A stretch of 64,000 bases of DNA from Pluralibacter gergoviae ATCC 33028 = NBRC 105706 (GCF_001598855.1 NZ_BCZS01000022.1:1-64000); one strand, 5' to 3'. Counted from the stretch's first letter, positions 9,126 through 18,093 are shown. Made by a program: numbers and translations. Notes: generated from the letters alone by a model not told the origin.

Positions 9126-9857
9126 ATGGCTTACAGGTACTGGCAGGCCGGATTACATATACAGCGGGACGCAATGGTTTGCGTCGCCCTGCAGCAGGGG
9201 CGCAGCGGCTGGGGGCTGCGGCGCTGGTGGTGGCAGCAAAACGCCCCGGACGCCACGGATGTCCAGCGGATCGTCACCCTGCGGCAGTGGCGGCGGGAAA
9301 TGCCCCTCCAGCACCGGGTCGCGGTTGCCTTCCCCGCCGCCGGGACGATAAAGCGAACCCTGCCGGCGCCTGGTCTGACGCTGCGCGACAGCGAGCAGGC
9401 GCAGTGGATTACCAGCAGCATGGCGCAGCAGCTGGAGATGCCCGCCGGGGCGCTGGCCTGCGATTATCACGATGTCGCGCAGCGCGGCTTGCGCGTGACG
9501 GCGGCCCGCCAGCAGGAGGTGGTCAGGCTTTACCGGCTGGCAAGGGACGCCGGGCTGAGGGTGGGCTCCGTGACGCCGGACGCCAGCGCGCTGCAGCACT
9601 ATTTCCCGTGGCTGACCGATAGCGCCGCTGGCCTGAGCTGGTTTGACGGCGAGCAGTGGCTGTGGGCCACCCGGGAGGACTGGGGCTGCGGTGCGGAGCC
9701 CGCCCCGGACGCGATCCGCTGCGGCAGCGACGCCGACGGCTTCGATCCCTGGCGCTGCCTGAGCCAGCTGCAGCCGCCGCTGCCGGAGGCGGGCGATCGG
9801 TTCACGATTGCGCTGGCGCTGGCGCTTGCCGGACGGTGCCGTGTCCAGGCCGGTTAA
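9126..9857 (+). CDS. hofM: HofM, PilM-like pilus/DNA-uptake assembly protein
   Basis: First gene of the hofMNOPQ operon, related to pilMNOPQ/comMNOPQ. The product is 243 residues and resembles E. coli HofM in the opening MAYRYWQAGLHIQ and in VTPDASALQHYFPWL, EQWLWATR and GFDPWRC. PilM relatives are actin-like cytoplasmic proteins that dock on the N-terminus of the inner-membrane PilN. AAGGAG stands about 9 nt before the ATG. In E. coli these genes support use of external DNA as a nutrient and depend on Sxy and CRP; I could not find a clear CRP-S site in the 118-bp gap from mrcA. The protein is far less conserved than its neighbours. Confidence 0.88.
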   Translation: MAYRYWQAGLHIQRDAMVCVALQQGRSGWGLRRWWWQQNAPDATDVQRIVTLRQWRREMPLQHRVAVAFPAAGTIKRTLPAPGLTLRDSEQAQWITSSMAQQLEMPAGALACDYHDVAQRGLRVTAARQQEVVRLYRLARDAGLRVGSVTPDASALQHYFPWLTDSAAGLSWFDGEQWLWATREDWGCGAEPAPDAIRCGSDADGFDPWRCLSQLQPPLPEAGDRFTIALALALAGRCRVQAG

Positions 9858-10380
9858 CCTGCTGCCCTGGCGGCAGAACCGGCGCCGGCGCGTGCTGCGC
9901 TTCTGGGGGCTGATGTTTGCCGCGCTGCCGCTGCTGGCGGCAGCGCTTTACGGGCGTCAGCAGGCGGAGCAGATTCATACGCAGGCGCTGACCGCCGCCT
10001 GGACGCATGCAGATGCCTCGCTTAGCCGGGCGCTGGCCGCGCGGGAGACGCTGCTGGAGGCCCGCCTTGCCGAAGAGGCGCGTCTGCGCCGGCGGCTGGT
10101 ACGCCTGCGGCAGACCGCCGGCTGGGAGTCCGCTCTGACCACCCTGGCGGCGCAGCTGCCCGAGCGGGCATGGCTGACGGCGATCGGCTGGCGGGAGGGG
10201 ACGCTCAGCCTCAGCGGTCTGACCGCCCGTTTTGCCACGCTCGCTGAGCTGGACGCGGCCCTGCGGGCGCTCCCCCACTGGGACGGCGTGACGCCGGGAG
10301 CGACCCGCAGAGATGCGCGGGGCCGCTGGCAGTTCAGCTACCGCTTGCAGAGGACGGATCGTGAACCTGCATCCGGCTGA
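9841..10380 (+). CDS. hofN: HofN, PilN-like inner-membrane protein
   Basis: A 179-residue protein (the E. coli length) from a GTG start: MSRPVNLLPWRQNRRRRVLRF, where VNLLPWR is the conserved PilN tail that binds PilM. A single membrane helix follows (WGLMFAALPLLAAALYG), then a coiled coil rich in Ala, Arg and Glu, and a small C-terminal fold with LPERAWLTAIGWREGTL. It overlaps the end of hofM by 17 bp, so translational coupling is likely. Confidence 0.87.
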   Translation: MSRPVNLLPWRQNRRRRVLRFWGLMFAALPLLAAALYGRQQAEQIHTQALTAAWTHADASLSRALAARETLLEARLAEEARLRRRLVRLRQTAGWESALTTLAAQLPERAWLTAIGWREGTLSLSGLTARFATLAELDAALRALPHWDGVTPGATRRDARGRWQFSYRLQRTDREPASG

Positions 10381-10795
10381 CGGCTGGTGCCGCCTGCCCG
10401 CAGCCGGGCGCGCCGGCTGCTGGTGCGCGGCGCTGTTGCTGACGCTGCTGGCCGCAGGAAGCCCGTTCCGGGGTGAGCCGCCGCCGGTTGGCGGCGCAGA
10501 CTTCACGCCGCAGTGGCGGCGGCTGCTGGCCCTTTCGCGGCAAAGTGAACCGCTTGCGCTCCCTGACGCCGCGCCGTTTTCTGCGCTAAACCTGCAGGCG
10601 GCGGGCGTGACGCTGGTGAGCTGGCAGCCGGACGGTAAGGGCGGAGAACTGCTGCTGGAGAGCGACTGGCGCAGCATTCCGCCGCTCTTTGCCCTGCTGG
10701 CCCGCAGTGGCGCGGCGATCCCGGCATTCAGTATTGCGCCGCAGGACGGCACGCTGGCGGTTTCGCTGCGGCTGGAGATGGACGATGAAGGCTGA
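10361..10795 (+). CDS. hofO: HofO, PilO-like inner-membrane protein
   Basis: PilO-type partner of HofN. A GTG start preceded by AGAGGA gives 144 residues, close to the 146 of E. coli HofO. One hydrophobic segment lies near residues 20-35 (CAALLLTLLAAG). The C-terminal half matches the family in AAGVTLVSWQPDGKGGELLLE and SLRLEMDDEG. It overlaps hofN by 20 bp and hofP by 11 bp. Sequence identity to relatives is low, so the call rests largely on position and the C-terminal motifs. Confidence 0.82.
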   Translation: MNLHPADGWCRLPAAGRAGCWCAALLLTLLAAGSPFRGEPPPVGGADFTPQWRRLLALSRQSEPLALPDAAPFSALNLQAAGVTLVSWQPDGKGGELLLESDWRSIPPLFALLARSGAAIPAFSIAPQDGTLAVSLRLEMDDEG

Positions 10796-11192
10796 CAGGG
10801 GGCTTGCGCTGCTGATCGTCGTACTGCTGCCGGCGCTGGCGGGGATGCGCGATCCCTTTCGCCCGCCGGAGGATCGCTGTCGGCTGGCGGAGCTCGCCCG
10901 CTGGCGCTACGGCGGCGCGGCGGGCGCGGCTGGGCAGCTCATCGGCTTTATGCAGGCTCCCGACGGCAGGTGGCACCGCGTAAAGACGGGGGAGCCGCTC
11001 GGCAGCGGTCGGCGGGTGCTGGCCATCGCGCCCGATCAACTGGAGATAGCGCTGGACGCGCAGTGTGAGCCTTCGCGCTGGCGCTGGTTAAAAGAAGGAG
11101 CGAAGCATGAGGCGTACAGCGCTGCTGGCGGCAATGCTGTTCTGCAGCGGGACGATAGCCAAAGAGACGCCGGTGAACCTGGCGGTGGATGA
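10785..11192 (+). CDS. hofP: HofP, PilP-like pilot protein
   Basis: A 135-residue protein with an N-terminal hydrophobic segment (GLALLIVVLLPALAG) and then the family signature MRDPFRPPEDRC. PilP relatives link the PilNO inner-membrane complex to the secretin. Its last 28 codons overlap the start of hofQ in another frame (86 bp), an overlap that also appears to exist in E. coli. The C-terminus (RDDSQRDAGEPGGG) is low complexity, as expected of sequence constrained by the overlapping hofQ signal peptide. Confidence 0.83.
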   Translation: MKADRGLALLIVVLLPALAGMRDPFRPPEDRCRLAELARWRYGGAAGAAGQLIGFMQAPDGRWHRVKTGEPLGSGRRVLAIAPDQLEIALDAQCEPSRWRWLKEGAKHEAYSAAGGNAVLQRDDSQRDAGEPGGG

Positions 11193-12336
11193 CGTACCCG
11201 TTGCCCAGGTCCTGCAGGCGTTGGCCGATATGGCCCGGCAAAATATCATCATTGCCCCGGAGGTGAAGGGGAGCATTTCGCTGCAGCTGCATGAACTCGC
11301 GTGGGGGCGGGCGCTGCGCGCGGTGTTAACCGGCGCGGGGCTGGCGCAGGAGAAGCAGGACGGCGTTATCTATATCTCCAGCGGCAGCAGCGCGGCGCAG
11401 AAGCTGGCCCGGCTGGAGGCCGAGCGGCAGAAAAAGCGGCAGGCCCGCCCGCTGAAGACGCAAAGCGTCGATCTGCATCACGCGGAGGCGGCGGAGCTTG
11501 CCAAAGCCGGCGACAGACTGCTGGGCCCGCGGGGCACGCTGACCGCCGACCGGCGAACTAACCGTCTGCTGATCCGCGATGACCCTGAGCACCTTCCCGG
11601 GCTGCTGGCGTGGGTGGCGGAGATGGATCTGCCCGTCGGCCAGGTGGCCCTCAGCGCCTTTATCGTCACCATTAATGAAAAAAGTCTTCGCGAACTGGGC
11701 GTAAAGTGGGCGCTGGCAGAGGGGCCGTCCGGGCGCGGGCAGCCCGGTAATCTGCGCAGCGATCTCGCCGTGGCGGGCGCGACCGCGCAGGCGGGATTTA
11801 ATATCGGCAGGATAGGCGGCCGTCTGCTGGAACTTGAGCTGAGCGCGCTGGAGCGCAGGCAGCAGCTGGAGATTATCGCCAGTCCGCGCCTGATTGCCTC
11901 TCACCTGCAGCCTGCCAGCATTAAGCAGGGCAGCGAAATTCCCTATCAGGTCTCCAGCGGCGAGAGCGGCGCGACCTCGGTACAGTTCAAGGAGGCCGTG
12001 CTCGGCATGGAGGTGACGCCAACCGTGCTGCCGCGCGACCGCGTACGGCTCAAGCTGCGTATCACCGAGGACATGCCTGGACAGGTGCTGCAGCAGGCGG
12101 GTGGCGAAGTGCTGGCAATTGATAAGCAGGAAATTGAAACCCAGGTGGAGCTCAACAGCGGTGAAACGCTGGCATTAGGCGGTATTTTCTCGCAAAAGCG
12201 CAAACTTGCCGACGGCAGCGTGCCGCTGCTGAGCGAGATCCCGCTGCTGGGCAGGCTGTTTCGCTACAGCGGCAAGGCGAACGAGCGGCGGGAACTGGTG
12301 GTATTCATTACGCCGCGGATAATTCCCGCCGGATAA
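11107..12336 (+). CDS. hofQ: HofQ, secretin for DNA uptake
   Basis: Outer-membrane secretin of 409 residues (E. coli 412). A signal peptide (MRRTALLAAMLFCSGTIA) is followed by the secretin STN-type domain (VNLAVDDVPVAQVLQALADM). The N-domain comes next, then the C-terminal gate with SIKQGSEIPYQVSSGESGA, VLGMEVTPTVL and TLALGGIF, and the final RRELVVFITPRII. The AAGGAG site ahead of the ATG is within hofP. In E. coli HofQ is required for growth on DNA as carbon source. The frame is intact, so the uptake channel is likely made. Confidence 0.94.
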   Translation: MRRTALLAAMLFCSGTIAKETPVNLAVDDVPVAQVLQALADMARQNIIIAPEVKGSISLQLHELAWGRALRAVLTGAGLAQEKQDGVIYISSGSSAAQKLARLEAERQKKRQARPLKTQSVDLHHAEAAELAKAGDRLLGPRGTLTADRRTNRLLIRDDPEHLPGLLAWVAEMDLPVGQVALSAFIVTINEKSLRELGVKWALAEGPSGRGQPGNLRSDLAVAGATAQAGFNIGRIGGRLLELELSALERRQQLEIIASPRLIASHLQPASIKQGSEIPYQVSSGESGATSVQFKEAVLGMEVTPTVLPRDRVRLKLRITEDMPGQVLQQAGGEVLAIDKQEIETQVELNSGETLALGGIFSQKRKLADGSVPLLSEIPLLGRLFRYSGKANERRELVVFITPRIIPAG

Positions 12337-12406
12337 CTTTTCAGGTGAGATTTTTCTGCCGTAACTCGTTTCAGGAGTTTGACGTGACGGCGGATTTAGC
12401 ATACAA

Positions 12407-12434
12407 GGAGTACCGATTTGAGAGTCGGTGCTCC
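12407..12434 (+). other. hairpin in the hofQ-aroK gap
   Basis: GGAGTACCGA pairs with TCGGTGCTCC around TTTGAGAG: ten pairs including one G-U. No U-run follows, so it does not look like an ordinary terminator. It lies upstream of the larger aroK leader structure and could be part of the same folded leader or an end for the hof transcript. Confidence 0.5.
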
Positions 12435-12470
12435 AGTAGATTCGTAATGATTAAAGTTGCCAAAGCAGCC

Positions 12471-12593
12471 GTACTACTGAGATAATTTTCGATCTGACTC
12501 TCGCACTATCGCAAATGAGGTTTCAGTTCATGTCCGGCGTCGCCAGAATGTTCGCGGCGCGGATTTATTATTAACAAATTGTCTTAGTAGTAC
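12471..12593 (+). promoter_or_regulatory. long-range helix enclosing the aroK leader
   Basis: GTACTACTGAGATAATTT (12471-12488) can pair without interruption with AAATTGTCTTAGTAGTAC (12576-12593): 18 pairs, two of them G-U, closing an 87-nt loop. The 3' strand ends 7 nt before the aroK ATG and covers the place where a ribosome-binding site should be; no Shine-Dalgarno sequence is visible there. The loop holds a small inner hairpin and a short reading frame (12515-12574). What is seen is the pairing; a role in controlling aroK translation is inference. Confidence 0.6.
12515..12574 (+). CDS. possible 19-codon leader peptide before aroK
   Basis: Short frame MRFQFMSGVARMFAARIYY ending TAT TAT TAA, inside the loop of the aroK leader helix. 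The first ATG has no Shine-Dalgarno sequence; the internal ATG at 12530 has GAGG 9 nt upstream and would give a 14-residue peptide. The stop codon ends one base before the 3' strand of the helix, so a ribosome at the two Tyr codons or the stop would cover that strand. Its aromatic content (three Phe, two Tyr) is striking in front of an aromatic-pathway gene. Chance occurrence is quite possible. Confidence 0.3.
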   Translation: MRFQFMSGVARMFAARIYY

Positions 12594-12600
12594 CTAAAAA

Positions 12601-13122
12601 ATGGCAGAGAAACGCAATATCTTTCTGGTTGGGCCTATGGGTGCCGGCAAAAGCACTATTGGGCGCCAGTTAGCCCAGCAGCTCAACATGGAATTCTTCG
12701 ATTCAGATCAAGAGATAGAAAAACGCACTGGTGCAGACGTGGGCTGGGTCTTCGATGTTGAAGGCGAAGAAGGTTTTCGCGATCGTGAAGAAAAAATCAT
12801 CAACGAGCTGACGGAAAAACAGGGTATTGTGCTGGCCACCGGCGGCGGCTCAGTGAAATCCCGCGAAACCCGCAACCGCCTCTCCGCGCGCGGTGTCGTG
12901 GTATACCTGGAAACCACTATTGAAAAACAGCTGGCACGCACCCAGCGCGATAAAAAGCGCCCGCTGCTGCAGGTTGAGACCCCACCGCGTGAGGTGCTGG
13001 AAGCCCTGGCGGATGAGCGTAACCCTCTGTATGAAGAGATTGCGGATGTCACTATCCGTACTGACGATCAGAGTGCAAAAGTGGTGGCGAACCAGATTAT
13101 TCATATGCTGGAAAGCAACTGA
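12601..13122 (+). CDS. aroK: shikimate kinase I
   Basis: Phosphorylates shikimate at the 3-position with ATP, the fifth step of the shikimate pathway. The Walker A loop GPMGAGKST lies at residues 11-19. The shikimate-binding [19 protein letters not shown] and [11 protein letters not shown] follow, and the LID is around RDKKRPLL. Length is 173 residues, identical to E. coli AroK. It heads the aroK-aroB-damX-dam-rpe-gph-trpS gene string. No Shine-Dalgarno sequence is visible before the ATG, which lies 7 nt after a long RNA helix. Confidence 0.98.
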   Translation: MAEKRNIFLVGPMGAGKSTIGRQLAQQLNMEFFDSDQEIEKRTGADVGWVFDVEGEEGFRDREEKIINELTEKQGIVLATGGGSVKSRETRNRLSARGVVVYLETTIEKQLARTQRDKKRPLLQVETPPREVLEALADERNPLYEEIADVTIRTDDQSAKVVANQIIHMLESN

Positions 13123-13179
13123 TTCTGGCAGCATCGGGATACGTCAGCGAATTCAAGTAACCAAGGTGGACGTTGCGTT

Positions 13180-14268
13180 ATGGAGAGGATCACAGTCACT
13201 CTCGGGGAACGTAGTTACCCGATTACCATCGCCGCTGGTCTGTTTAACGACCCAGCTTCCTTTCAGCCCCTGAAGTCCGGTGACCAGGTGATGCTGGTTA
13301 CCAATGAAACGCTGGCTCCCCTTTATCTCGATAAGGTGACGTCACGGCTTGAGCAGGCGGGCGTCAACGTTGATAGCGTGATCCTGCCCGACGGCGAGCA
13401 GTATAAAACGCTGTCGGTGATGGATACCGTCTTCACCGCTCTGCTTAAAAAACCCCACGGCCGTGACACCACGCTGATTGCGCTGGGCGGTGGCGTTATC
13501 GGCGATCTGACCGGTTTTGCGGCCGCCAGCTATCAGCGCGGCGTGCGCTTTATTCAGGTGCCGACCACGCTGCTTTCGCAGGTGGACTCCTCTGTCGGCG
13601 GCAAAACGGCGGTCAACCATCCGCTGGGTAAGAATATGATTGGCGCCTTCTGGCAGCCGGTCTCGGTGGTGGTCGATCTCGACTGCCTGAAAACGCTGCC
13701 CGCCCGCGAACTCTCTTCTGGCCTTGCCGAGGTGATTAAATACGGCATCATCCTCGACGCCCGCTTCTTCGAATGGCTTGAAAACAACATCGATGCGCTG
13801 CTGGCGCTGGATGAAAAAGCCATGGCTTACTGCATCCGCCGCTGCTGTGAACTGAAGGCCGATGTGGTTGCCGCCGACGAGCGGGAAACCGGCCTGCGTG
13901 CTTTACTCAATCTTGGCCACACCTTCGGACATGCGATCGAAGCCGAAATGGGCTACGGTAACTGGCTACACGGCGAAGCCGTGGCGGCCGGAATGGTGAT
14001 GGCTGCCCGCGCCGCCGAGCGGCTGGGGCAATTTTCCTCTCAGGACACCCGGCGTATTATTGCCCTGCTGAACCGCGCGAAGCTGCCGGTTACCGGGCCG
14101 CGCGAGATGTCCGCTGAGGCTTATATTCCGCACATGATGCGCGACAAGAAGGTTTTGGCCGGAGAGATGCGCCTGGTGCTTCCGTTAGCGATTGGCAAAA
14201 GTGAGGTACGCGGCGGCGTGGCACACGACGTGGTGCTTGGCGCGATTAACGATTGTCAGCAGGCATAA
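13180..14268 (+). CDS. aroB: 3-dehydroquinate synthase
   Basis: Second step of the shikimate pathway, converting DAHP to 3-dehydroquinate with NAD and a divalent metal. Visible family features are DGEQYKTL, the nucleotide-binding [33 protein letters not shown] and the metal-binding histidine region [12 protein letters not shown]. Length is 362 residues, as in E. coli. It lies 57 bp after aroK, in the conserved aroKB arrangement. Confidence 0.98.
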   Translation: MERITVTLGERSYPITIAAGLFNDPASFQPLKSGDQVMLVTNETLAPLYLDKVTSRLEQAGVNVDSVILPDGEQYKTLSVMDTVFTALLKKPHGRDTTLIALGGGVIGDLTGFAAASYQRGVRFIQVPTTLLSQVDSSVGGKTAVNHPLGKNMIGAFWQPVSVVVDLDCLKTLPARELSSGLAEVIKYGIILDARFFEWLENNIDALLALDEKAMAYCIRRCCELKADVVAADERETGLRALLNLGHTFGHAIEAEMGYGNWLHGEAVAAGMVMAARAAERLGQFSSQDTRRIIALLNRAKLPVTGPREMSAEAYIPHMMRDKKVLAGEMRLVLPLAIGKSEVRGGVAHDVVLGAINDCQQA

Positions 14269-14383
14269 TAACGACGGGCATCGCCCCGGCGGTGAGCAAA
14301 CAGGTCAGGCCGCATTTATGCGGCAACATTGATTCAGGTGATGTGCAATTGTGGTTGGCATAAGCCTTTTAGTGGGGTGTTAA

Positions 14384-15715
14384 ATGGATGAATTTAAACC
14401 AGAAGACGAGCTGAAACCCGATCCCAGCGATCGTCGTGCTGGTCGTTCCCGTCAATCTTCCGGCCGCGACAGCGAGCCGCAGATTAATTTTGACGATGTG
14501 GACGTTGACGGCGACGAGCGCCGTCCGTCGCGGGGCCGCAAAGTCAGCGATGAGCAGGAAGAAGAGTACTTCGAGGCCGGCGATGAGCCAGTCGAGCGTC
14601 GGCCGCGCAAACGCAAAAAAGCGCCGGCGGCGAAGCCTGCTTCACGTCAGTACCTGATGATGGGCCTCGGCATTCTGGTGCTGCTGCTGCTGATCATTGG
14701 CATCGGCTCGGCGCTGAAATCGCCGTCGTCACCATCCGGCGATGGCCAGACGGCGGGCGGCGAGCGCAATATCGATCTCTCCGGCGGCGGCGACGCCACC
14801 TCTAACCAGGCGAACGGCGCGCAGCCGGCGCCGGGCAGCGCGCCGGCTAATCAGGACGCCAGCGGACAGCAGGCGGCGGGCAACCAGCCGCAGGACGTCT
14901 CGCTGCCGCCGATCTCCTCAACGCCGACCGAGGGCCAAAATGCCTCTGCGCCGCAGGGCCAGCAGCGCATGGAAGTGCAGGGCGATCTGAACAACGCCCT
15001 GACCCAGCAGCAGGGCCAGATGGACAGCGCGGTGGCGAACTCCACCCTGCCGACCGAACCCGCTACCGTAGCGCCGATCCGCGGCAGCAGCGCCCAGCGC
15101 CAGCCGACGCACGCCGCTGAGGCCGCTACCGCAGCGCCGCGCACCGAGCGTCGGCATAGCGAGCCTGTCCAACAGAGCAGGCCGCAGGCGACGGTGAAAA
15201 GTGAACCGAAGCGCAGCGAACCCGTTCAGCGCAGCGAGCCGGTTAAGCGCAGCGAAGCACCTAAGCGCAGCGAACCCGCAGCCGTTGCCCGCACGCCGGT
15301 GAAAACCGAAACGGCAAAACCGGCTGAAGTGGCGAAACCGGTCGAAGCCGCGAAGCCGGCAGCCAGCAGCACGGCGCAAGCACCGGCCGCGGCGGCAGCT
15401 CCGGCGGCATCCGGCGGCAGCAAGACCACCGGCAACGTTGGCGCGCTGAAGTCGGCGCCGTCCAGCCACTACACGCTGCAGCTCAGCAGTTCGTCAAACT
15501 ATGACAACCTGAACAACTGGGCGAAGAAAGAGAACGTGAAAAATTACGTGGTCTATCAGACCACCCGCAACGGTCAGCCGTGGTATGTCCTGGTCAGCGG
15601 CGTTTACGCCACCAAGGATGATGCTAAGCGCGCCGTCTCTTCGCTGCCGGCAGACGTTCAGGCGAAGAACCCGTGGGCCAAACCGGTCCGCCAGGTGCAG
15701 GCCGATCTTAAGTAA
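14384..15715 (+). CDS. damX: DamX, SPOR-domain cell-division protein
   Basis: Inner-membrane protein of the division ring. An acidic and basic cytoplasmic segment (residues 1-88) is followed by a single membrane helix at about 91-111. A long Ala/Pro/Gln-rich periplasmic linker leads to a C-terminal SPOR domain (about 360-443; [20 protein letters not shown] and [18 protein letters not shown]) that binds denuded glycan strands at the septum. The linker contains a 27-residue tandem repeat of Arg-Ser-Glu-Pro units and later Ala-Lys-Pro repeats. Length (443) is similar to E. coli DamX (428). Confidence 0.95.
   Translation: MDEFKPEDELKPDPSDRRAGRSRQSSGRDSEPQINFDDVDVDGDERRPSRGRKVSDEQEEEYFEAGDEPVERRPRKRKKAPAAKPASRQYLMMGLGILVLLLLIIGIGSALKSPSSPSGDGQTAGGERNIDLSGGGDATSNQANGAQPAPGSAPANQDASGQQAAGNQPQDVSLPPISSTPTEGQNASAPQGQQRMEVQGDLNNALTQQQGQMDSAVANSTLPTEPATVAPIRGSSAQRQPTHAAEAATAAPRTERRHSEPVQQSRPQATVKSEPKRSEPVQRSEPVKRSEAPKRSEPAAVARTPVKTETAKPAEVAKPVEAAKPAASSTAQAPAAAAAPAASGGSKTTGNVGALKSAPSSHYTLQLSSSSNYDNLNNWAKKENVKNYVVYQTTRNGQPWYVLVSGVYATKDDAKRAVSSLPADVQAKNPWAKPVRQVQADLK
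15197..15277 (+). repeat. tandem RSEP repeats in the damX linker
   Basis: Residues 272-298 of DamX read as five imperfect units around [30 protein letters not shown]. At the DNA level the unit CGCAGCGAA recurs at 15- or 18-bp spacing. Such in-frame repeats in a disordered periplasmic linker can expand or contract by slippage without breaking the gene. Confidence 0.8.
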
Positions 15716-15723
15716 TTAACACC

Positions 15724-15755
15724 GCCGCCCGGTCTCCGGGCGGCCGCGTGTTTTT
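15724..15755 (+). terminator. weak terminator-like hairpin after damX
   Basis: CCGCCCGG pairs with CCGGGCGG around TCT. A T5 run follows 6 nt after the stem, so termination would be partial at most, in keeping with read-through into dam. Confidence 0.35.
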
Positions 15756-15817
15756 AAGCGCAGGATGCTGTCGGAGCATTTCTCCACAGCCAGAGAAAGT
15801 GTAAGCAGTCAGACAGC

Positions 15818-16642
15818 ATGAAAAAAAATCGCGCTTTTTTGAAATGGGCAGGGGGGAAGTATCCCCTGCTTAACGATATTGAAAAGCATCTGCCGCAGGG
15901 CGAATGTCTTATTGAGCCCTTTGTCGGGGCCGGTTCTGTATTCCTCAATACCCGCTATTCGCGCTACATTCTGGCGGATATCAATAGCGATCTGATTGAC
16001 CTCTATAACATCGTTAAAACCCGCACCGATGAGTACATTGCCGCCGCGCGGGCGCTATTTTCGGCGGAAAACAACGATCCTGAGGTCTATTACCGGCTGC
16101 GGGCCGAATTCAACCAGTGCCGGGAGCCGCTGCGTCGCGCCGCGCTCTTTCTGTACCTCAACCGCTACGGCTACAACGGACTTTGCCGCTACAACCTGAA
16201 GGGCGAGTTCAACGTCCCCTTTGGCCGTTATAAAAAGCCCTATTTTCCGGAAGCGGAGCTGCAGCACTTTGCCGTGAAGGCGCAGAATGCCGAGTTTTTC
16301 TGCATGTCCTACGAGGAGTGCATGTCCCTGGCGGAGCACAACGCGGTGGTCTACTGCGATCCGCCCTACGCGCCGCTGTCGGCGACGGCGAATTTTACCG
16401 CCTACCATACCAACAGCTTCAGTCCGCAGCAGCAGGCCCACCTGGCTGAGCTGGCGGAAAAGCTGGTCAGCCGGCAGATCCCGGTGTTAATTTCGAATCA
16501 CGACACGCCGGATACCCGAGAGTGGTACAAGAATGCGGCGAAGCAGGTCAAAGTGAAAGTCCGCCGCAGCATCAGCAGCAACGGCGGCACGCGCAAAAAG
16601 GTGGACGAACTGCTGGCGCTCTATCGCCCCGCCACCAAATAA
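15818..16642 (+). CDS. dam: DNA adenine methyltransferase (GATC)
   Basis: Methylates adenine N6 in GATC and so directs mismatch repair, SeqA-controlled replication and some gene switches. The AdoMet-binding [12 protein letters not shown] lies at residues 6-17. [11 protein letters not shown] and [15 protein letters not shown] follow, and the catalytic DPPY begins at residue 181. The C-terminal [19 protein letters not shown] matches E. coli Dam. Length is 274 residues against 278. It lies 102 bp after damX, and rpe follows 19 bp later. Confidence 0.98.
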   Translation: MKKNRAFLKWAGGKYPLLNDIEKHLPQGECLIEPFVGAGSVFLNTRYSRYILADINSDLIDLYNIVKTRTDEYIAAARALFSAENNDPEVYYRLRAEFNQCREPLRRAALFLYLNRYGYNGLCRYNLKGEFNVPFGRYKKPYFPEAELQHFAVKAQNAEFFCMSYEECMSLAEHNAVVYCDPPYAPLSATANFTAYHTNSFSPQQQAHLAELAEKLVSRQIPVLISNHDTPDTREWYKNAAKQVKVKVRRSISSNGGTRKKVDELLALYRPATK

Positions 16643-16661
16643 CCCCTTCAAGGAGATGCGG

Positions 16662-17339
16662 ATGAAACAGTATTTGATTGCCCCTTCGATTCTGTCGGCC
16701 GACTTTGCCCGCCTGGGTGAAGATACCGCGAAAGCGCTGGCCGCAGGCGGCGACGTGGTCCACTTCGACGTGATGGACAACCATTATGTGCCGAACCTGA
16801 CCATGGGGCCGATGGTGCTCAAGGCGCTGCGCAGCTACGGCATTACCGCGCCGATTGACGTTCACCTGATGGTGAAGCCGGTGGATCGCCTTATTCCGGA
16901 CTTCGCGGCCGCGGGCGCGAGCATCATCACCTTTCATCCTGAAGCCTCTGAGCACGTCGACCGCTCCCTGCAGCTGATCAAAGAGCACGGCTGCAAGGCC
17001 GGGCTGGTCCTTAACCCGGCGACGCCGCTGAGCTATCTCGATTACGTGATGGATAGGCTTGACGTGATCCTGCTGATGTCGGTCAACCCCGGTTTCGGCG
17101 GCCAGTCCTTTATCCCGCACACGCTCGACAAGCTGCGCGAAGTGCGCCGACGCATCGACGCTTCCGGCTACGATATCCGCCTGGAAGTGGACGGCGGCGT
17201 GAAGGCCAGCAACATTCGCGAGATCGCTGCGGCGGGCGCCGATATGTTCGTCGCCGGTTCGGCTATCTTCGACCAGCCCGACTACAAGAACGTGATCGAC
17301 GAAATGCGCAGCGAACTGGCAAAGGTACGTCATGACTGA
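16662..17339 (+). CDS. rpe: ribulose-5-phosphate 3-epimerase
   Basis: Pentose-phosphate pathway enzyme interconverting ribulose-5-phosphate and xylulose-5-phosphate. It is a TIM barrel with [27 protein letters not shown] (metal and catalytic residues), [16 protein letters not shown] and DGGV. The second ATG is chosen because AAGGAG is correctly spaced from it and it gives the 225 residues of E. coli Rpe; the first ATG, two codons earlier, abuts the ribosome-binding site. It overlaps gph by 8 bp. Confidence 0.97.
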   Translation: MKQYLIAPSILSADFARLGEDTAKALAAGGDVVHFDVMDNHYVPNLTMGPMVLKALRSYGITAPIDVHLMVKPVDRLIPDFAAAGASIITFHPEASEHVDRSLQLIKEHGCKAGLVLNPATPLSYLDYVMDRLDVILLMSVNPGFGGQSFIPHTLDKLREVRRRIDASGYDIRLEVDGGVKASNIREIAAAGADMFVAGSAIFDQPDYKNVIDEMRSELAKVRHD

Positions 17340-18093
17340 ATTCAATACCATCCGCGGCGTTGCCTTCGATCTCGACGGCACGCTGGTTGACAGCGCGCCC
17401 GGCCTGGCGGCGGCCGTCGACAATGCACTGTATGCGCTGGAGCTGCCTGCTGCGGGCATTGAGCGAGTAATCACCTGGATTGGCAACGGCGCCGACCTGC
17501 TGATGCAGCGGGCGCTAGCGTGGTCGCTGCAGGAGCGCGCCAGCCAGCGTGCCGCGCAGGGCAAGCCGGCTATCGACAGTGCGGATATTCCGCAGGAAGA
17601 GCAGCAGCGCATGCTGCGCAAACTGTTTGACCGCTACTATGCCGACGTTGCCGAAGAGGGCAGCCAGCTCTTTCCTGCGGTGGCGCAGACGCTGGCGGCG
17701 CTGCATGAGAAGGGCCTGCCGCTGGGGCTGGTTACCAACAAGCCGACGCCGTTCGTGGCGCCAATTCTGCGGGCGCTGGATATTGACCGCTATTTTTCCG
17801 TGGTCATCGGCGGCGATGACGTGCAGAATAAAAAACCGCATCCGGAACCGCTGCTGCGGGTGGCCGAACGCTTCGGCATTGCGCCTGCGCAGATGCTGTT
17901 CGTCGGCGACTCCCGCAACGATATTCAGGCGGCGCAGGCGGCAGGCTGCCGCAGCGTTGGCCTGACCTACGGCTATAACTACGGCGAGCCGATTGCCGAC
18001 AGCCGCCCGGACGCCGTTTTTGACCATTTTAACGACTTATTGCCCGCGCTTGGGCTACCGAACAGTGAAACTCAGGAAGTGAAACATGACTAA
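17332..18093 (+). CDS. gph: phosphoglycolate phosphatase
   Basis: HAD-family phosphatase that removes 2-phosphoglycolate, for example from repair of 3'-phosphoglycolate DNA ends. Motif I is [14 protein letters not shown], motif [11 protein letters not shown], the motif III lysine is in [10 protein letters not shown] and motif IV is FVGDSRNDI. Length is 253 residues. It overlaps rpe upstream and trpS downstream by 8 bp each, so the three genes are translationally coupled. Confidence 0.97.
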   Translation: MTEFNTIRGVAFDLDGTLVDSAPGLAAAVDNALYALELPAAGIERVITWIGNGADLLMQRALAWSLQERASQRAAQGKPAIDSADIPQEEQQRMLRKLFDRYYADVAEEGSQLFPAVAQTLAALHEKGLPLGLVTNKPTPFVAPILRALDIDRYFSVVIGGDDVQNKKPHPEPLLRVAERFGIAPAQMLFVGDSRNDIQAAQAAGCRSVGLTYGYNYGEPIADSRPDAVFDHFNDLLPALGLPNSETQEVKHD

